This document shows, in pieces, positions 59,680 to 64,000 of a stretch of DNA of 64,000 bases. The translations under genes and the position numbers were made by a program. The DNA comes from Gerris lacustris (taxonomy: Eukaryota > Arthropoda > Insecta > Hemiptera > Gerridae). Below the pieces are notes generated by a model. The model had not been told where the DNA came from. It worked only from the letters and a program-made list of their open reading frames with translations, and made no database searches. The DNA is taken from the NCBI GenBank assembly GCA_951217055.1, contig OX578281.1, positions 67,210,043-67,274,042 of the forward strand. Direction: 5' to 3'. Every line of letters starts with the position of its first letter. Within the stretch, counting starts at the first letter, position 1.

Positions 59680-59796
59680 ACAACACTGAGTTTTTTGCTA
59701 TTAAAATAATAACTGCATTTCCTTACGTAAATTCACAGTGACATTGTGATTTTACGACACTTATTTTACAGTCTTTAAATTACACCCTTTATATTA
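59680..59796. other. Short stretch without feature
   Basis: Host sequence right of the E TSD; nothing recognised. Confidence 0.5.
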
Positions 59797-59975
59797 ACGA
59801 TTAGATTTACATACTCGAAACTTGGAAGGTTTGTTTACATTCAGAGAGAGAGAGAACAAGAGTTAGGTTTTATAACCTGCACCCAGCAAACCTTCCTAAC
59901 TTCGTTTTGTTGCTTACAAATTTACAACACAGTAGTCTATTTTATTAAAAACTGACTATAAATGACTCACAAACA
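59797..59975. mobile_element. Single-unit X element X2
   Basis: One copy of the X unit ('cgaaacttggaaggtttgtt') followed by 'cagcaaaccttcctaacttc'. ggaaggtttg and caaaccttcc form an inverted pair about 90 bases apart. It looks like the unamplified form of the 57416-57960 array. Confidence 0.6.
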
Positions 59976-60215
59976 ACAACACTGGCGCACTCCTCAGATT
60001 TTCATATCTTCTTGGTCGAACTTTAGACACCAATTATTGTTAATCCGAAAAAAATATTTTTGTTTTGTACTAAAAAATACATTAAAATAATAGGTGATTA
60101 TTAAAAGTATTTCTGATAAACCAATACAATTCAAAACTAGGTGGCATGGAAATTCTAGTTTCTTTTATGACGGTGCAGGATTAAGAACGTGTAAACGTAT
60201 ATGATTTTAAAGTAG
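59976..60215. other. Stretch without recognisable feature
   Basis: Nothing recognised. Confidence 0.5.
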
Positions 60216-60338
60216 TGCGCAGTTGGGAATAAGTGGCGAGAAGTAAAGATGATTAGTCAAGACCAAAGAAAGTGGCGTGACTTCGTAAAGGCCCTATCCT
60301 CCCCTCCAATAACTCCAAAACGGAGTGATAGGAAATAA
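60216..60338 (+). pseudogene. LINE ORF2 C-terminal relic
   Basis: In one frame the sequence reads KMISQDQRKWRDFVKALSS and ends at TAA (60336-60338). 'QDRxKWRxFVxALC' is a characteristic C-terminal tail of non-LTR retrotransposon reverse-transcriptase proteins as I know them. The upstream frame is open only to about 60216; no reverse-transcriptase motifs are present. It is a 5'-truncated LINE tail. Confidence 0.6.
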
Positions 60339-60912
60339 GTAAATTAAGTCAAACGTATAAAAGCATAATAACGAATAAATTAACAGCAAAATCCCATAAA
60401 GTGCTAAGTGCTACTGATAAACCAAAAGTGATCATCTTACCGAAATTAGGTAATAAAACATTTATCTCCAGGAACCATAGAAAAGTGGTCAACTTAACCT
60501 GGTACCTGGTACTGTATTGTTAACTTGTTACGTAGAGTTTAGTAGTTGTTATCATAATGAAGTGTACGGTTATCAAGCACATTAGGTAAGTAAATAGTTT
60601 CCTTAAGTTACTTCTTAAATGCCGGAGTCACGAAGGGAGTTTATGCAAGATAACGTCACTGAAAATGCCAGTAAATAGTTCAAGCTGTTCCTTCCATCAG
60701 AGCAACATATTATAAATCCCTGAAGATACTTCTGACATTGTAGACGAAACGCCAGAATCAACAGAAGACTCGTCCGTCTCTTTAAATAATCGTCAATATT
60801 TAAGTAAAATGATGTTAATACATCTTTCATCACATTGCACTGAAGAAATCCACCAGCTACAGTCTCTAAGTATGACGCAGTACAAATACTAGTGTAATAA
60901 AGTTTAATAAAG
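60339..60912. other. Stretch without recognisable feature
   Basis: May include 3' UTR of the LINE relic; nothing else recognised. Confidence 0.4.
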
Positions 60913-60920
60913 AATATTAA

Positions 60921-61356
60921 TTATCTCCAGTAGGGAGAAAAAGTTATGATTCTGGATTAGATTAGAGGGACTAAAGTGTCTTTTCTTCCCTGAACTCAAA
61001 AAGTAGGGAGAAAAAGTAAAAGTAGGGAGAAAAAGTAAAACTAGGAAGAAAAAGAAGGATTGCCAACTTAATTATTTTATAAATAGTAGAGAATGAATGG
61101 GGAAGAGAATTAATGCAGTGAAGATGTTGAAATCATGTTGGCGACACTGCTTTTTCGACCTTTTTTTGTAATTTGCGTTTAACATTGTTTAAACCTGCAT
61201 CTAAATAACCTTTTATTTGAGTTTAATTGCAATTCTTATTTGTTTATAATATTGAATCTTTTATATGTGCTATTAAAAGTGCTAACAATTAGTATTATTT
61301 ATTATAATAAAAACTTTGCAATGGATAAAGATGCGTTTTCTCCCTACTGGAGATAA
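60921..61356. mobile_element. MITE O with gggagaaaaagt repeats
   Basis: ttatctccagtagggagaaa on the left and its exact complement at 61337-61356. Flanks aatattaa (60913-60920) and aatattat (61357-61364) match 7 of 8, a likely TSD. The inner left side has three tandem copies of agtagggagaaaaagtaaa. Confidence 0.8.
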
Positions 61357-61367
61357 AATATTATATG

Positions 61368-61520
61368 TACCTCGGGAGTAAAGTGCTATAATTCCCGCGC
61401 GATAATTATCTCCCTCGGCTGCGCCTCGAGATTTAGGGACCAAGGTTTCTTCGGCTTCGCCTTAAGAACCAACTTATTCGCGCAGGGAATAATGGCTTAC
61501 TTTACTCCCTAGGTGCATAA
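61368..61520. mobile_element. GC-rich foldback MITE P
   Basis: tacctcgggagtaaagtgct and 'ataattcccgcgcgataa' pair imperfectly with 'ttattcgcgcagggaataat' and 'ttactttactccctaggtgc'. The centre has 'cctcggctgcgcctcgag' and 'cttcggcttcgccttaag', echoing the GC block of family N. Confidence 0.7.
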
Positions 61521-62023
61521 ATATCTATTTAAGTTTTTGCTATACCTAGTTTTAATTTTCTACCGGATTTCAGGGAAATTAAAGCACAACTTAATTATAC
61601 AAAACAGGCAATTGAGGAAAGTATTTGAATTCTTTTCTGAGAAAAAGAGAAACACTAAACCAATATAACCGGCTGGTCAAATATTACCACCAGGACAGTA
61701 AAAAGAAGCTACTACATGAAAAATATACTAAGAATCAAAATAAAAAACTTTACTTTTTATCTAAAGTAAATAATCGTTATACCATGTAAATCCCGGTTAA
61801 TCTTAACTAAGCTTAATCCATTCTACTCGGCTAACATGCTCAGGTAGAAGTATGGCTCAGTAGTAACAGTCATCTAGAAAACGGTTGATGCAACAGGTAG
61901 CGGCCCCGTAGTGAGTCAAATGTAACATAACTAAGCACCCTTTGCTTTACCTACCGTACTTAAACCTTCACCTACTGTGTGAGAATTAAAAATTATAATG
62001 TAACCTACACAACTATAAGCTAT
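61521..62023. other. Stretch without recognisable feature
   Basis: Nothing recognised. Confidence 0.5.
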
Positions 62024-62031
62024 AAGATATG

Positions 62032-62784
62032 GGTACTTCTTTAGATTGTTACTCCCCTATGTGATTTTAGAATATAAATGACATTAACTAAATAACTATC
62101 AACGCAAAGGGATGCTTAGTCCAATGTACTTTGGGACAAAGGAATATCACACTTCTGTTTATATAAGGGGAGTAACAGTCTAAAGAAGAACATTCCGTAC
62201 ACCTTCTTTAGATTGTTACTCCCCTCTGTTTTCTTTATAAAGGGGGTAACAGTCTGAAGAAGAACACTCCGTACACCTTCTTTAGATTGTTACTGCCCTT
62301 TGTTTTCTTTATAAGGGGAGTAACAATCTAAAGAAGAACACTCCGTACACCTTCTTTAGATTGTTACTCCCCTCTGTTTTCTTTATAAAGGGGGTAACAG
62401 TCTAAAGAAGAACACTCCGTACACCTTCTTCAGATTGTTACTCCCCTCTGATTTCTTTATAAGGGGAGTAACAATCTAAAGAAGAACATTCCGTACAGCT
62501 TCTTTAGATTGTTACTCCACTCTGTTTTCTTTATAAGGGGAGTAACAATCTAAAGAAGAACATTCCGTACAGCTTCTTTAGATTGTTACTCCCCTCTGTT
62601 TTCTTTATAAAGGGGGTAACAGTCTAAAGAAGAACACTCCGTACACCTTCTATAGATTGTTACTCCCCTCTGTTTTCTTTATAAAGGGGGTAACAGTCTA
62701 AAGAAGAACACTCCGTACAGCTTCTTTAGATTGTTACTCCACTCTGTTTTCTTTATAAGGGGAGTAACAATCTAAAGAAGTGCC
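62032..62784. mobile_element. Family D foldback element, copy D2, with 8-bp TSD
   Basis: TIRs ggtacttctttagattgtta then ctcccc, and inverted ggcacttctttagattgtta then ctcccc. The perfect 8-bp TSD aagatatg lies at 62024-62031 and 62785-62792. After a left module (62060-62160) come eight palindromic units of about 74 bp (gggagtaacaatctaaagaa, loop, complement) and the right TIR. Loops alternate between 'cattccgtac' and 'cactccgtac'. 753 bp, non-coding. Confidence 0.92.
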
Positions 62785-62792
62785 AAGATATG

Positions 62793-63228
62793 TTTGAATG
62801 CGGACTGTATTCATTTATTAGCTTTGAGAACAGGGCTAAAGATCAAAGATCGTTATAAACCAGATTTGTAAGTATTAAGTTAAAAAAACAGAGTTGATTG
62901 CATTGAGTTAAAAGTAGACTCATTACAAAAACCTTGCGCTACCTAATTAAATTAATTAATTTAAATGTGTATTTTGATTTATTATCATTAGGCATGGTAT
63001 TTAACTATTTAATAAGAACGTTAACAATCACACCTAATAAAGAGAGAGATGTTCATTAAATAGTTCTGATGAGGAAATCTTTTCAAATTGATTTTAATAA
63101 GCACCTACAATACAATGTTTAGATATGAGAGCGCCTATTAAGGTCATCTTAAAAGTTTGAATTTACGTAGAGTGGCAGTTTTATTGTTCATAACAATACA
63201 ATAGTTTAAAATTACAAGATAAAAACAA
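62793..63228. other. AT-rich stretch with an AE-family fragment
   Basis: 63123-63180 matches AE (37350-37594: agatatgrgagcgyctat, 'aggtcatctta'). Otherwise nothing recognised. Confidence 0.55.
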
Positions 63229-63880
63229 CTTTTTATATACTAAGTTTTTAAATTTTCTGTTGAATCATATGTAATGTTGATAGTATAATTGTTATTGTTA
63301 TAATATAATGTTGTGAAAAAAAAAAAACCCCGTTTCGAATATATTTACTTCACATAAATGACAACCATCTAGAGAGCTGATCTTAAACCTATAAAAGGAC
63401 AAATCTTTGTACAACGGATCTCCCCAACACCGAATCCAAACCATGCCATTGATATGCCCCCGTGTAGGAACAGTAAGAGAAGAAAAAGAAAAATGTGTAC
63501 AAGTAAAGAAGTACAGATGCAGAAAAATTAAACCGATACCTAGGACACAAGTGTAAACAAACCTGGTTGTCACACGTCAGTTAATTTATTTCCTTGTTTA
63601 CTTTTTCTTTTTCGCTGTCATTCAATGTTAATCTCTTAATAAAAAATAACAAATTTTCATCTCGTCAAAATAAAGATTGTAAATATGGGACATGTCAAAA
63701 TAAATAAAAAAAACTTATTTAAAAGTATTAAAATATTGCATTGTCATCGTGTTCTGAGCTATTCTAAAAGTTTCAAATGTCTAGCTATTCGGGAAGTTAG
63801 TTAAAAATCGATTGCAATATTTGTACTGGACACACAAACAAACAAACAAGAAAGCAAGCTAATAAAAACGTAGAAAAAAG
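63229..63880. repeat. Family Z dispersed repeat, copy Z2
   Basis: Two blocks shared with Z1 (27868-28310), separated here by about 250 bases (63458-63715) not found in Z1. Ends in (CAAA)n then 'gcaagctaataaaaacgtag'. The minus-strand frame 63298-63573 spans both shared and unshared sequence, so it is not supported as a gene. Confidence 0.7.
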
Positions 63881-64000
63881 TAACATAAACTTCGTTAACA
63901 GCATTATAAAAGAGTTTAATCTATTAAGAAAAAAAAGCTTAATGGAAGTAATTAAGAACATAACATTCACAAATGCTTTTCAAAAAAGTATTGAACTCAA

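Noticed and set aside
63298..63573. 91-codon minus-strand ORF
   Set aside because: Spans the border between repeat Z and unshared sequence; the Z1 copy does not keep the frame.

Overview
The window is AT-rich eukaryotic DNA with no complete protein gene that I can support. It looks like an intergenic or intronic region of an arthropod, probably an insect and possibly a hemipteran. The evidence is the repeat content: many short terminal-inverted-repeat (TIR) elements carrying relics such as 'gccaaatttcgtcaaaatcgg', transposon-borne (GACA)n, (AT)n tracts of 60-100 bases, tRNA-derived SINEs, a 5S-rRNA-like SINE head and LINE relics. The species assignment is an inference from general style only. 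No open reading frame exceeds about 130 codons, and the longest ones lie inside repeats.

Layout. 1-2250 holds families A, BB and C. 2250-6480 holds B relics, G elements with a central hairpin, and the first D element (tandem hairpin array). 6480-10490 holds a 40/43-bp minisatellite, an N element and an H element. 11380-15880 holds a SINE, three A copies, a split I palindrome and a B copy. 15890-22270 holds M elements, a 30-bp perfect-TIR MITE (Q), two inverted 5S-like units and MITE R. 22880-24312 is a B element interrupted by an A-like insertion. 24320-30620 holds a LINE 3' relic, MITE T1, paired (AT)n elements and N2. 30877-31458 is a complete I palindrome. 32480-38930 holds H elements, one of them split by a 3.1-kb inverted-repeat element (K) that carries two copies of a broken coding fragment. 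39880-49570 holds B, G, C, T, I and H copies and a tRNA-derived SINE with target-site duplication (TSD). 49570-57940 is rich in satellites and tandem repeats. 58469-59679 is element E, a mosaic of at least five hairpins with a perfect 8-bp TSD. 60216-60338 is a LINE ORF2 C-terminal relic. 60921-61520 holds two small TIR elements. 62024-62792 is the second D element, also with a perfect 8-bp TSD. 63229-63880 repeats sequence seen at 27868-28310.

The most interesting content is structural. D and E share the TIR pattern GGCACTYYTTTAGWTTGKTACYCCCC-like, 8-bp TSDs and an internal palindromic module, yet each has amplified or accumulated hairpins in its own way. The nesting order of elements (H containing K, containing AE, containing a TTAA MITE) gives a readable relative chronology. 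All family letters are local labels made for this window; no database was consulted.
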